Below, one piece after another: positions 16,864 through 25,550 of a stretch of 64,000 nucleotides of DNA. Source of the DNA: Pseudomonas viridiflava (GTDB taxonomy: Bacteria > Pseudomonadota > Gammaproteobacteria > Pseudomonadales > Pseudomonadaceae); NCBI RefSeq assembly GCF_900580865.1, contig NZ_UTBZ01000099.1, positions 62,001-126,000 on the forward strand, given 5' to 3'. A program made the translations under genes and the position numbers. The notes beneath the pieces are model-generated. The model did no database searches. It was not told the origin of the DNA and saw nothing but the letters and a program-made list of their open reading frames with translations. Positions within the stretch are counted from its first letter, which is position 1. Each line of letters begins with the position of its first letter.

Positions 16864-18081
16864 ATGGCTGAACAAGGTTCGCCGCGCCGCTTTGCGCGCA
16901 TAGATCGACTCCCCCCTTACGTTTTCAACATCACCGCCGAGCTGAAGATGGCCGCGCGTCGTCGTGGTGAAGACATCATCGACTTGAGCATGGGCAACCC
17001 CGACGGCGCCACGCCGCCGCACATTGTCGAAAAACTCGTACAAGTTGCCCAACGCGAAGACACCCACGGTTATTCCACGTCCAAGGGCATTCCGCGCCTG
17101 CGCCGGGCGATTTCCAACTGGTACAAGCAACGCTACGAGGTCGATATCGACCCGGAAAGCGAAGCGATTGTCACCATCGGTTCCAAGGAAGGCCTGGCGC
17201 ATTTGATGCTGGCGACCCTCGATCAGGGCGACACCGTGCTGGTGCCGAACCCGAGCTACCCGATTCACATCTACGGTGCGGTAATTGCCGGCGCCCAGGT
17301 GCGTTCGGTGCCGCTGGTACCGGGCGTGGACTTCTTCGATGAACTGGAACGGGCCATTCGCGGTTCGATTCCGAAGCCGAAAATGATGATCCTCGGCTTC
17401 CCGTCGAACCCGACTGCGCAGTGCGTGGAACTGGATTTCTTCGAACGAGTGATCGCCCTCGCCAAGCAGTACGACGTGCTGGTGATTCACGATCTGGCTT
17501 ACGCCGACATCGTCTACGACGGCTGGAAAGCGCCGTCGATCATGCAGGTGCCGGGCGCCAAGGACATCGCGGTGGAGTTTTTCACCCTGTCCAAGAGCTA
17601 CAACATGGCCGGCTGGCGCATCGGTTTCATGGTCGGCAACCCGGAACTGGTCAACGCGCTGGCGCGGATCAAGAGCTACCACGACTACGGCACGTTTACC
17701 CCGCTGCAAGTGGCGGCGATTGCTGCGCTGGAAGGCGATCAGCAATGCGTGCGCGACATCGCCGAGCAGTATCGCCAGCGCCGTAACGTGCTGGTCAAAG
17801 GCCTGCATGAACTGGGCTGGATGGTCGAGAATCCGAAGGCTTCGATGTATGTCTGGGCGAAGATTCCCGAGCAGTACGCGCACCTGGGTTCGCTGGAATT
17901 TGCCAAGAAACTGCTGGCCGAGGCCAAGGTCTGTGTTTCGCCGGGGGTTGGGTTTGGTGAGTATGGCGACGACCATGTGCGTTTCGCGCTGATCGAAAAC
18001 CAGGACCGGATTCGTCAGGCGGTGCGCGGGATTCGCGGGATGTTCCGGGCGGATGGCCTGACCCCGAAATCCGGTAACTGA
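16864..18081 (+). CDS. alaC: Alanine transaminase AlaC
   Basis: A 405-aa PLP-dependent class I aminotransferase, cytoplasmic. It makes L-alanine from pyruvate and glutamate. Landmarks are the start RFARIDRLPPYVFNITAELK, the motif DLSMGNPDGATPPHIVEKL, the PLP-contacting NPTAQCVE and the Schiff-base lysine in TLSKSYNMAGWRIGFMVGN. These and the length fit AlaC (YfdZ). A sequence TTGTTT-17 nt-TATGCC about 100 nt upstream is a weak promoter candidate. It ends before a REP doublet and a bidirectional terminator. Confidence 0.92.
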   Translation: MAEQGSPRRFARIDRLPPYVFNITAELKMAARRRGEDIIDLSMGNPDGATPPHIVEKLVQVAQREDTHGYSTSKGIPRLRRAISNWYKQRYEVDIDPESEAIVTIGSKEGLAHLMLATLDQGDTVLVPNPSYPIHIYGAVIAGAQVRSVPLVPGVDFFDELERAIRGSIPKPKMMILGFPSNPTAQCVELDFFERVIALAKQYDVLVIHDLAYADIVYDGWKAPSIMQVPGAKDIAVEFFTLSKSYNMAGWRIGFMVGNPELVNALARIKSYHDYGTFTPLQVAAIAALEGDQQCVRDIAEQYRQRRNVLVKGLHELGWMVENPKASMYVWAKIPEQYAHLGSLEFAKKLLAEAKVCVSPGVGFGEYGDDHVRFALIENQDRIRQAVRGIRGMFRADGLTPKSGN

Positions 18082-18090
18082 CATCTTCCC

Positions 18091-18181
18091 CTGTGGGAGC
18101 GAGCCTGCTCGCGAAAGCGGTACACCCGTCAGCATAATCGTTAACTGACACACCGCCTTCGCGAGCAGGCTCGCTCCCACA
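18091..18181. repeat. REP doublet, GTGGGAGCGAGC type
   Basis: Two inverted units (CTGTGGGAGCGAGCCTGCTC and complement) lie in the convergent gap between alaC and gntT. Confidence 0.9.
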
Positions 18182-18210
18182 TTGGTTTTGGGTGAACCAC
18201 GAAATCCACC

Positions 18211-18243
18211 CACAAAAAAACCGCATCACTGCGGTTTTTTTGT
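18211..18243. terminator. Bidirectional terminator between alaC and gntT
   Basis: A stem ACCGCA-TCAC-TGCGGT is flanked by an A run on one side and a T run on the other, so it can stop both convergent transcripts. Confidence 0.9.
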
Positions 18244-18259
18244 GTCTGCGTGAAGTCGC

Positions 18260-19615
18260 TTAAACGAACAGCGACAACAGCAGGATAAAGCCCAACGCAA
18301 CCACCGAGAGGATGGTTTCCATCGCCGTCCAGGTCTTGAATGTCTCGGCCACGGTCATGTTGAAGTACTGCTTCACCAGCCAGAAACCGGCGTCGTTCAC
18401 GTGCGACAGAATCAACGAACCGGCGCCAGTAGCGAGTACCAGCAACTCACGGTTAACGCCCGGGATCATCCCTACCACCGGCACTACAATGCCCGCGCCG
18501 GTAATGGTCGCCACAGTTGCCGAACCGGTCGCGATACGAATCACCGCCGCCACCAGCCACGCCAGCAGGATCGGCGAGATCTGTGCGCTGACCGCCATGT
18601 GGCCAATCACGTCGCCCACACCGCTGGTGACCAACATCTGCTTGAAGCCACCACCAGCACCGATGATCAGGATGATCGCGGCGGTTGGCGCCAGGCTCGC
18701 GTCGAGCCACTTGAGCATCTGTTGCGAACCGATGCCCTGCTTGTGCCCGAAGGTGTACAGCGACAGCAGCAATGCCAGCAGCAGCGCCGAGATCGGGTGA
18801 CCGATCATGTCCATCCAGGTGCGGAAGAAATGACCGTCCGGCAGCGCCACGTCAGCGAAGGTTTTCAGCAGCATCAGAAACACCGGCAGCAGCACGGTGA
18901 TCAGGGTGATGCTGAAGCTCGGCAGCGTGGTCGAGTCGTCGTTTTCACGGGCCAGTTGATCGACCAGTTCCTGATTCGGGTGACCCGGAATGTGCTTGGC
19001 GATGAACGTACCAAAGATCGGACCGGCAATGATTGCCGTCGGCAGAGCAACGATCAGACCGTAAAGAATGGTCTTGCCGATGTCCGCGCCGAACACGCCG
19101 ATGGCCAGCAACGGGCCCGGGTGCGGCGGCACCAGACCATGCACGGCGGACAGACCGGCGAGCAGCGGGATACCGATCTTGATGATCGACACGCCGGTGC
19201 GACGCGCAACGATGAACACCAACGGAATCAGCAGGACAAAACCGATTTCGAAGAACAGCGGGATGCCCACCAGGAACGCGGCGAACATCATCGCCCACTG
19301 GACTTTGTCTTTACCGAACGCACGGATCAGGGTCTGGGCGATCTGATCCGCACCGCCCGACTCGGCCATCATTTTGCCGAGCATGGTGCCCAGCGCGAGG
19401 ATGATGCCGACGAAACCGAGCACGCCACCGAAGCCGTCCTGGAACGCCTTGATGATGGTGCCGATCGGCATGCCCGACGTCAGGCCGAGGAACGCGGCGG
19501 CGATGGTCAGGGAAATGAACGGGTGAATCTTGAATTTGGTGATCAGGATAATCAGGCCGATTACCGTGACCACTGCATCGAGCAGCAGGAACGTCTCATG
19601 GGACATGCCAAACAT
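18260..19615 (-). CDS. gntT: Gluconate:H+ symporter, GntP family
   Basis: A 451-aa polytopic inner-membrane permease of the GntP family, which takes up gluconate. Typical segments are FISLTIAAAFLGLTSGMPIG, ALGTMLGKMMAESGGADQIA, GLVPPHPGPLLAIGVFGADIG and SHVNDAGFWLVKQYFNM. It is directly downstream of gntK on the same strand (82-nt gap). In that gap are a GntR-type operator (19676-19689) and a Crc/Hfq-type motif (19632-19646) just before the AGGAG ribosome site, so it probably has its own controlled promoter. The names gntP and gntT are used for the same gene in different Pseudomonas. Confidence 0.92.
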   Translation of the reverse strand: MFGMSHETFLLLDAVVTVIGLIILITKFKIHPFISLTIAAAFLGLTSGMPIGTIIKAFQDGFGGVLGFVGIILALGTMLGKMMAESGGADQIAQTLIRAFGKDKVQWAMMFAAFLVGIPLFFEIGFVLLIPLVFIVARRTGVSIIKIGIPLLAGLSAVHGLVPPHPGPLLAIGVFGADIGKTILYGLIVALPTAIIAGPIFGTFIAKHIPGHPNQELVDQLARENDDSTTLPSFSITLITVLLPVFLMLLKTFADVALPDGHFFRTWMDMIGHPISALLLALLLSLYTFGHKQGIGSQQMLKWLDASLAPTAAIILIIGAGGGFKQMLVTSGVGDVIGHMAVSAQISPILLAWLVAAVIRIATGSATVATITGAGIVVPVVGMIPGVNRELLVLATGAGSLILSHVNDAGFWLVKQYFNMTVAETFKTWTAMETILSVVALGFILLLSLFV

Positions 19616-19631
19616 TGGGGGTGTCTCCTGG

Positions 19632-19646
19632 ATTGTTGTTGTTATT
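19632..19646 (-). promoter_or_regulatory. Crc/Hfq CA motif in gntT leader
   Basis: Read on the minus strand this is AATAACAACAACAAT, which matches AANAANAA repeatedly. It lies immediately upstream of the gntT Shine-Dalgarno. Confidence 0.65.
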
Positions 19647-19675
19647 AAAGCGGGTTAAACAGAAGTCGGGAGGAC

Positions 19676-19689
19676 AGCGCTATCTCTTT
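19676..19689 (-). promoter_or_regulatory. GntR operator-like site before gntT
   Basis: The minus-strand reading is AAAGAGATAGCGCT. It keeps the TAGCGCT half of the sites at 20253 and 20405 but matches less well at the AAG part. Confidence 0.5.
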
Positions 19690-19697
19690 CAACACAC

Positions 19698-20231
19698 TCA
19701 TACCGCCTGCTTCAGACCGTTAGCCTGCCACCAGACATGAGCCTGGGACGCCAGTTCTTCAACGCTATGGATCGAGGCATTCAGGGCCAAGGTCAACGGT
19801 TCGCCCTTGGGCGACTCGAGGGTGGCAAACTGGCTTTCGATCAACGTGGCCGGCATGAAGTGGCCCGGACGATGGGACACACGCTCAGCGGCAACTTCGG
19901 GGGTCAATTCAAGAAACACGAAGCCCAGGCCCGGCAAGGCGCTGCGCAACACTTCGCGATAACTGTGTTTAAGGGCCGAGCAGGTCAGCACCGGGCGTTT
20001 GCCCGATGCATCGACGCGACGCAGTTCATCGCACAGGCTGTCGAGCCAGCCGGCACGGTCGTCGTCGTTCAGGGGGATCCCCGCGCTCATCTTTTCGATG
20101 TTCGCGGCCGGATGGAAAGTATCGCCTTCAATGGCAGTGGCGCCGCTCAATTGGCACAGGGCCTCGCTGACGCACGTCTTGCCGCAACCGGCAACGCCCA
20201 TGATGACCAGGGCGGTGATGGGATGACTCAT
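19698..20231 (-). CDS. gntK: Gluconokinase
   Basis: A 177-aa kinase that phosphorylates gluconate to 6-phosphogluconate with ATP. The P-loop is MGVAGCGKTCVSEAL (a GxxGxGKS/T form), followed by IEGDTFHPAANIEKMSAGIP with the acidic and catalytic residues of the GntK family, and FLELTPEVAAERVSHRPGHF near residue 120. It sits between gntR (divergent) and gntT (downstream). Its product enters the Entner-Doudoroff genes found at 43-61 kb. Confidence 0.94.
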   Translation of the reverse strand: MSHPITALVIMGVAGCGKTCVSEALCQLSGATAIEGDTFHPAANIEKMSAGIPLNDDDRAGWLDSLCDELRRVDASGKRPVLTCSALKHSYREVLRSALPGLGFVFLELTPEVAAERVSHRPGHFMPATLIESQFATLESPKGEPLTLALNASIHSVEELASQAHVWWQANGLKQAV

Positions 20232-20252
20232 ATAACACCTCAGCGCGCAGAC

Positions 20253-20266
20253 AGCGCTACCTTTGC
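20253..20266 (-). promoter_or_regulatory. GntR operator in gntK promoter region
   Basis: The minus-strand reading is GCAAAGGTAGCGCT, one base off AC-n-AAG-n-TAGCGCT, the operator I recall for P. aeruginosa GntR. It is 22 nt upstream of the gntK start. Confidence 0.65.
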
Positions 20267-20404
20267 TAGCTATGACTCTAGTGCACAGGCAGAAGTTGCC
20301 GACGCCTTCTTGTCGTTTTTTTGGGTTGCAGCAGGTTTGTTCCCAACACCAAAAAGCGAAGATCAGGCAGGACCTCGCTTACGCATTTACAGCTGCATCA
20401 GGAC

Positions 20405-20418
20405 AGCGCTACCTTAGT
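20405..20418 (-). promoter_or_regulatory. GntR operator before gntR
   Basis: The minus-strand reading ACTAAGGTAGCGCT matches AC-n-AAG-n-TAGCGCT exactly. It is 30 nt upstream of the gntR start, suited to autoregulation. Confidence 0.7.
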
Positions 20419-20447
20419 GCCTTGATTTTTGTTTGGCAAGCCGCCCG

Positions 20448-21479
20448 ATGACCTCCCCTAAAAACGATAAAAACACTCGCACCACCGGCCGTCCCACCCT
20501 GAATGAAGTTGCCCGCCTGGCCGGCGTCAGCCCGATTACCGCCTCCCGCGCCTTGCGCGGTGTCAGCACCGTCGCCACGGAACTGGTGGAAAAAGTCCAG
20601 AAAGCCGCCCTCGAACTCAACTACGTAGTGAACCCGGCCGCCCGCGCATTGGCCTCGGCGCAGAGCCATTCGGTGGTGGTTCTGGTGCCTTCGTTATCCA
20701 ACTTGCTGTTCATCGATACGCTGGAAGCCATTCATCGGGTGCTCACACCCAAGGGCTTTGAAGTGCTGATCGGCAACTTCCACTACTCGCGCGATGAAGA
20801 AGAAAACCTGCTGCGCAACTACATGGCCTATCAGCCACGTGGATTTTTGCTGACCGGGTTTGATCGCACGGAAAGTTCGCGGCGGATGATCGAGGCGAGC
20901 AATATCCCGTGCGTGTACATGATGGAGCTGGACAGCGCCGCCGGGGTGAATTGCGTAGGGTTCTCGCAGCTCAGTGCCGGTGAAACGGCGGCCGAGCATT
21001 TGCTTTCTCGCGGGCGTAAGCGTCTGGCTTATATAGGCGCGCAGCTCGATCAGCGCACCTTGTTGCGTGGTGAAGGTTTTCGCAAAGCGCTGCAGAAAGC
21101 TGGCCGTTACGACCCGGATCTGGAAGTGCTGACGCCTCGTTCTTCATCGGTGGGGTTGGGCGGCGAGTTGTTTCTGCAGTTGCTGGCGGCGCATCCGGAT
21201 GTTGATGCGATCTTCTTTGGTAACGACGACCTGGCGCAGGGAGCGTTGCTTGAAGCATTGCGCAACGGGATCAAGATTCCCGAGCAGGTGGCGATTCTCG
21301 GTTTCAACGACTTGCCGATGTCCGAGCACATGGTGCCGCGCTTGAGCAGCATCAATACCCCGCGTGAAGCGATCGGCCGCCGCGCGGCGGAGCAGATGCT
21401 GACGTTAATGGCCGGTAACAGCGTGGCACGCCCGGTTGAAGACATGGGCTTTGAACTGAAGATCCGCGAAAGTACCTGA
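20448..21479 (+). CDS. gntR: LacI-family gluconate repressor GntR
   Basis: A 343-aa LacI-family regulator. The N-terminal helix-turn-helix and hinge are clear (RPTLNEVARLAGVSPITASR, then ALRGVSTVATELVEKV, then AAL-LNYVVNPAARALAS). The periplasmic-binding-protein-like effector domain follows, ending in AILGFNDLPMSEHMVPRLSS. Position beside gntK and gntT and the two TAGCGCT-type operators between them indicate the gluconate repressor. The start MTSPKNDKNTR at 20448 is preferred; a TTG five codons earlier is possible but less likely. Confidence 0.92.
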   Translation: MTSPKNDKNTRTTGRPTLNEVARLAGVSPITASRALRGVSTVATELVEKVQKAALELNYVVNPAARALASAQSHSVVVLVPSLSNLLFIDTLEAIHRVLTPKGFEVLIGNFHYSRDEEENLLRNYMAYQPRGFLLTGFDRTESSRRMIEASNIPCVYMMELDSAAGVNCVGFSQLSAGETAAEHLLSRGRKRLAYIGAQLDQRTLLRGEGFRKALQKAGRYDPDLEVLTPRSSSVGLGGELFLQLLAAHPDVDAIFFGNDDLAQGALLEALRNGIKIPEQVAILGFNDLPMSEHMVPRLSSINTPREAIGRRAAEQMLTLMAGNSVARPVEDMGFELKIREST

Positions 21480-21493
21480 CGCTGTCGCCCCCC

Positions 21494-21575
21494 GTAGGAG
21501 CTGCCGAAGGCTGCGATCTTTTGATTTTGCTCTTAAAAACCAGATCAAAAGATCGCAGCCTTCGGCAGCTCCTAC
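21494..21575. repeat. REP doublet, GTAGGAGCTGCCGAAGG type
   Basis: Near-perfect inverted arms GTAGGAGCTGCCGAAGGCTG and complement, 13 nt after the gntR stop. Confidence 0.9.
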
Positions 21576-21619
21576 AGTTTTATGTGGTGCTCACAAATGC
21601 TGAGTTGAAACACAACCCT

Positions 21620-21710
21620 TGTAGGAGTGAGCCTGCTCGCGATAGCGGTGTGTCAGGCGATGCATGTGTTGAATGACACTCCGCTATCGCGAGCAGGCTC
21701 ACTCCTACAG
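21620..21710. repeat. REP doublet, GTAGGAGTGAGCCTGCTCGC type
   Basis: A variant of the GTGGGAGCGAGC type with TGTAGGAGTGAGCCTGCTCG arms and GATAGCGG inner bases. It lies next to the previous doublet, so two different REP types sit in one convergent gap. Confidence 0.9.
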
Positions 21711-21726
21711 GGGATCTGCGCAATGT

Positions 21727-22599
21727 TCAGTGGCTGAGCAGGTCGACGAGGGCCAGTGCGCCTTTCTGCAATGGCTGGCTTTTGAGCCACACCGCGTGCA
21801 CGGGCATCACCAGTCCGTTTTCGATGTTGCGGAAATTCAGCCGTTTCAGTTGCCCGCTATCCAGCCGCGACTGCACCACCGACAGCGGAAAATTGCCCCA
21901 GCCCAATCCTGCCTCAACCATTTCCATTGCCGTCTCAAGGCTGTCGGTGCGCCAATACGACTCTGCCACCAACGGCCGCGTTTCGCTGATCGGCAAATCG
22001 CGACTGGCGACGATGATCTGCCGCACATGCACCAGATCCTCGAGAAACAGATCCTGCCCCCGCAACAGCGGACTGTCCGCCGCCAGCGTAGCGATCATCC
22101 GTTCGCTGCCGACAAACTGAAAACGCTCCAGCACATTCATGCTCAGCCCGGCGAAGGCCAGGCACACGCTGACCCGGCCACTGTGCAGCATCGCCAGCAC
22201 GTCATCCTGCGGCGCGGTGAGCACTTCGATATCGAGCAGCGGATGACGCTCGGCGATCACCTTGATCGCCGCCAGCAAACGCCGCCGGTCGATGTCCGCG
22301 ACTACGCCGATCGACAACTTGCTCTCCAGCCCCAACGACAGTTCCACCGCATGCACTTGCAACTGCTTGAGCTGCTCGGCAATCAGCCGCGCGTGGGGCA
22401 CCAGCGACAGCGCCATCGCCGTGGGTTGCGGTTCGCGATGGCTGCGGTCGAAGAGCAGATAACCCAGTTCGGCTTCAAGGTTGCCAATGCTCATGCTAAC
22501 GGCGGAAGGCACCCGACCTAATGCGCGAGCCGCTGCTGAAAACGAGCCACGTTCAATCACCGCAAGAAACAGCTCGATGCTGTCGCTGTTGAAATTCAC
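21727..22599 (-). CDS. LysR-family regulator beside second PACE gene
   Basis: A 290-aa LysR regulator with helix-turn-helix FLAVIERGSFSAAARALG and RVPSAVSMSIGNLEAELG and a full effector domain. The start is read as GTG at 22599 (VNFNSDSIELF), because AGGTG then lies six bases upstream; the more distant GTG at 22608 would overlap that ribosome site. It is divergent from the PACE gene at 22722, repeating the arrangement at 8203-9584. The two regulators are clearly different sequences within the same family. Confidence 0.87.
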   Translation of the reverse strand: MNFNSDSIELFLAVIERGSFSAAARALGRVPSAVSMSIGNLEAELGYLLFDRSHREPQPTAMALSLVPHARLIAEQLKQLQVHAVELSLGLESKLSIGVVADIDRRRLLAAIKVIAERHPLLDIEVLTAPQDDVLAMLHSGRVSVCLAFAGLSMNVLERFQFVGSERMIATLAADSPLLRGQDLFLEDLVHVRQIIVASRDLPISETRPLVAESYWRTDSLETAMEMVEAGLGWGNFPLSVVQSRLDSGQLKRLNFRNIENGLVMPVHAVWLKSQPLQKGALALVDLLSH

Positions 22600-22721
22600 T
22601 TCGCACACCTATCAATAGAACTGAAAGTAGCTGACTTTTTCTGTCAGCCCTATTGAAGCTATCTTTCGCCGTCTTCGCCAGTCCCACTGGCCAACAAACG
22701 GCAAGAAAGAGGCAAATCTCC

Positions 22722-23162
22722 ATGCAAGGCGTCAAACGCAAACTGGTCTATGTGTCGCTCTACGAAGTGATCGGCATGACCTTCTCAGCCCTTGGCCTGG
22801 CGTTGTTGTCCGGCACCTCACCGGGCAGCACCGGGCCGCTCGCTGTGATCATCACCACCATCGCCGTGACCTGGAACTTCATTTACACCTCGCTGTTCGA
22901 GCACTGGGAAAGCCGCCAGCAATCGCGTACCCGCACGGTGAAACGCCGCATTGCTCACGCCGTCGGCTTTCAACTGACGCTGATCGTATTCCTGATTCCG
23001 TTGATCGCGTGGTGGATGAACATCAGCCTGGTGCAGGCGTTTCTGCTGGATCTGGCGCTGATCATTTTCATTCCGTGCTACACGTTTGCCTTCAACTGGC
23101 TGTTCGACCGGATCTTCGGACTGCCGGCCTCGGCGCTACCGAATTCGGCGGCTGCGGCATAA
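22722..23162 (+). CDS. PACE-family biocide/multidrug efflux transporter
   Basis: A 146-aa four-helix inner-membrane protein with two tandem transmembrane pairs. The key membrane Glu is at residue 15 (YVSLYEVIGMTFSALG). Other family marks are TWNFIYTSLFEHWESRQQS in the central loop and IPCYTFAFNWLFDRIFG near the end. It is a paralogue of the gene at 8203. It has AGAGG before the ATG at 22722; the in-frame upstream start has no support. The predicted role is proton-coupled export of cationic biocides or diamines, probably under the divergent LysR. Confidence 0.9.
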   Translation: MQGVKRKLVYVSLYEVIGMTFSALGLALLSGTSPGSTGPLAVIITTIAVTWNFIYTSLFEHWESRQQSRTRTVKRRIAHAVGFQLTLIVFLIPLIAWWMNISLVQAFLLDLALIIFIPCYTFAFNWLFDRIFGLPASALPNSAAAA

Positions 23163-23288
23163 ATCGTTAATTGGTAAGCAGATATTGCAAGAATTCAGCG
23201 GTTTATGTGTGTAAACCGCCGATATTCACAATCCGTCAACTCCGATAGCAGGCTAAGCTTTTCCATCAATAAAAAATGGATCAGCCCC

Positions 23289-24713
23289 ATGACTGCTCAC
23301 GCCTCCGCCGCCGCGCACAGCGACGGCATCGACCCGATACGCGCCGCCCAGGTGTCCGCCCGCATCGACCGCCTCCCGGCGGTCGCGACGATCTGGCGGC
23401 TGGTGGCGCTGCTGTCGATCGGTGGTTTTTTCGAACTCTATGATCTGTTCCAGACCGCCTACATCAGCCCCGGGCTGATCCGCGATGGCATCTTTGCCAC
23501 TGGCAATCAGGGCGTGTTCGGCTTCTCCGATCAGGCGGCGTTTGCCTCGGCGACGTTCCTCGGCCTGTTCCTTGGCGCCAGCCTGCTCAGCCCGTTGGCA
23601 GATCGTTTCGGGCGCCGCGCGATCTTCACCTTTGCGCTGGTCTGGTACACGGTGGCGACGGTGTTGATGGGCATTCAGAGTTCGGCGCTGGGCATCATCT
23701 GCATGCGCTTTCTGGTCGGCATCGGTCTGGGTATCGAACTGGTGACCATCGACGCCTACCTCTCGGAACTGGTGCCCAAACGCATGCGCAGCTCGGCCTT
23801 TGCCTTCGCGTTTTTCATACAGTTCCTCTCGGTGCCGGCGGTAGCACTGATGTCGTGGTGGCTAGTGCCGCAAGCGCCGTTCGGGGTATCCGGCTGGCGT
23901 TGGGTGGTGTTGGCCAGCGCGGTGTTTGCGCTGTTTATCTGGTGGCTGCGCAAGCGTCTGCCGGAATCGTCACGCTGGCTCGCGCAGCATGGCCGCTTTG
24001 ATGAAGCCAACCGGATTCTCGACACTATCGAGGCCCGTTGCGAGAAGGATCACGGTAAACCGCTGGACGCCCCCGAAGCCATTCCGGTCGATGTCGAAGG
24101 CAAGGGTCGCTTCGCCGATATCTGGCAGCCACCGTATCGCCGTCGCGCGTTGATGCTGATCGTTTTCCACATTTTTCAGGCCATCGGTTTCTTCGGTTTC
24201 GGCAACTGGTTGCCGGCGCTGCTGTCCGGTCAGGGCGTCAGCGTCACCCACAGTTTGATGTACGCCTTCATCATCACCCTCGCCTACCCGCTCGGGCCGC
24301 TGCTGTTCGTCAAGTTCGCCAACCGCTTCGAGAACAAGTGGCAGATCGTCGGCTCGGCCCTCGGCGCGATGACCTTCGGCACCTTGTTCGCCTTGCAGAC
24401 CAGCGCGTTCGGGCTGATCTTCTGCGGGGTGATGATCACCTTCTGCAACGCCTGGCTGAGCTTCAGCTATCACTCGTACCAGAGCGAACTGTTCCCGACC
24501 AACATCCGCGCCCGCGCTGTGGGCTTCTGCTATTCGTTCAGTCGTTTGTCGACGGTGTTCAGCAGTTTGTTGATCGGTCTGTTTCTCGACAACTTCGGCA
24601 CACCGGGTGTACTGGCGTTCATCGTCAGCAGCATGCTGATCGTGATGCTGACCATCGGCTGGTTCGGCCCGCGCACACGCAATCTGGCGCTGGAGAACAT
24701 TGCCCATCGCTGA
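23289..24713 (+). CDS. MFS transporter, sugar/aromatic acid carrier type
   Basis: A 474-aa major facilitator with 12 predicted helices. The loop 2-3 motif is LADRFGRRAIFTFALVWYTV, helix 4 has CMRFLVGIGLGIELVTIDAY followed by LSELVPKRMR, and the second half has ELFPTNIRARAVGFCYSFSR. This motif set belongs to the metabolite:H+ symporter branch that includes sugar and aromatic-acid carriers; the substrate is not evident. The ATG at 23289 follows an A-rich leader. It is single and not obviously linked to neighbours. Confidence 0.87.
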   Translation: MTAHASAAAHSDGIDPIRAAQVSARIDRLPAVATIWRLVALLSIGGFFELYDLFQTAYISPGLIRDGIFATGNQGVFGFSDQAAFASATFLGLFLGASLLSPLADRFGRRAIFTFALVWYTVATVLMGIQSSALGIICMRFLVGIGLGIELVTIDAYLSELVPKRMRSSAFAFAFFIQFLSVPAVALMSWWLVPQAPFGVSGWRWVVLASAVFALFIWWLRKRLPESSRWLAQHGRFDEANRILDTIEARCEKDHGKPLDAPEAIPVDVEGKGRFADIWQPPYRRRALMLIVFHIFQAIGFFGFGNWLPALLSGQGVSVTHSLMYAFIITLAYPLGPLLFVKFANRFENKWQIVGSALGAMTFGTLFALQTSAFGLIFCGVMITFCNAWLSFSYHSYQSELFPTNIRARAVGFCYSFSRLSTVFSSLLIGLFLDNFGTPGVLAFIVSSMLIVMLTIGWFGPRTRNLALENIAHR

Positions 24714-24722
24714 GGCTGGCAA

Positions 24723-24759
24723 CGGTCATCCTCTGCCGCTTATCGGCAAGGGATGACCG
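24723..24759. terminator. Stem-loop after the MFS gene
   Basis: A 9-bp outer stem CGGTCATCC with GGATGACCG encloses an inner GCCG/CGGC stem, 10 nt after the stop codon. No T run follows, so termination is likely but unproven. Confidence 0.5.
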
Positions 24760-24868
24760 CCACGAACACCTGACTGACAAGCAAATTGTTGAAATAACAG
24801 GATTTATTCAGAAGGCACGGTAATTGCTCCGCTACGCGAGTCAGCAATTACCTACAGGTCCACACATC

Positions 24869-25414
24869 ATGTTGATCAGTGCCAAACAACAGCAAATCAT
24901 TCATCTGCCAAAAGCGCTGAATGACGATGCGACGTCCACCGCTGCGGCCGGTCTGCAAGGTGGCCTGCACGGCGCCATGCTGCAAACCCTGCAAAACCAG
25001 ACCCAGGCACAAACCGCCGAAGCCACCGCCAAGGTGCAGGACTCGGCCACGCAGATCGCCACCCAGCAAGTCAGCGAAGCCACGCGCATCAGCGACAACG
25101 TAGACGAAGCGTTCGCCAAGACTCGCGTCAACCTGCAAGCCACCGATGCCACCACGGCCTCGGTAAAATCCGCCACCGACGAATTCAAGGACTACATGAG
25201 CAAGACGCCGGAACAGCGTCTGCGCGACAGCATCCTGCAGGAAATGGGGCTGACCGAAGATGACATCAACGCCATGCCGCCGGAGAAACAACAGGCCATC
25301 GGCAAAGAGATCGCCGAGCGCTTGCAGGACAAGATGAAGTTGGCGCAGGCGGAGAAAGACAACGACGTGAAGGACAGCGACAAGCAGGCGGACAAGTTTC
25401 TCGCTGCGCTGTGA
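24869..25414 (+). CDS. Hypothetical helical protein, 181 aa
   Basis: A 181-aa protein not recognised. It has no signal peptide or membrane helix. Residues 20-115 are an Ala/Thr/Gln-rich helical region with repeated TQ and AT patterns (LQTLQNQTQAQTAEATAKVQ). A compact C-terminal motif follows: TPEQRLRDSILQEMGLTEDD, then INAMPPEKQQAIGKEIAERL. The C-terminal part looks like a conserved functional block. The ATG at 24869 has AGGT upstream; upstream in-frame codons are not family-like. It stands alone before a REP doublet. Confidence 0.7.
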   Translation: MLISAKQQQIIHLPKALNDDATSTAAAGLQGGLHGAMLQTLQNQTQAQTAEATAKVQDSATQIATQQVSEATRISDNVDEAFAKTRVNLQATDATTASVKSATDEFKDYMSKTPEQRLRDSILQEMGLTEDDINAMPPEKQQAIGKEIAERLQDKMKLAQAEKDNDVKDSDKQADKFLAAL

Positions 25415-25437
25415 TTTCCAGGTCGCCTGAAATCAAA

Positions 25438-25527
25438 TGTGGGAGCGAGCCTGCTCGCGAAGGCGGTGAACCAGTCAACACTGATGTTGAATGTTCCGCT
25501 GCCTTCGCGAGCAGGCTCGCTCCCACA
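25438..25527. repeat. REP doublet, GTGGGAGCGAGC type
   Basis: Inverted arms AATGTGGGAGCGAGCCTGCT and complement lie in the convergent gap between the 181-aa gene and the PAS chemoreceptor gene. Confidence 0.9.
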
Positions 25528-25550
25528 TTGATTGTATCGAGCTGAAGAAA

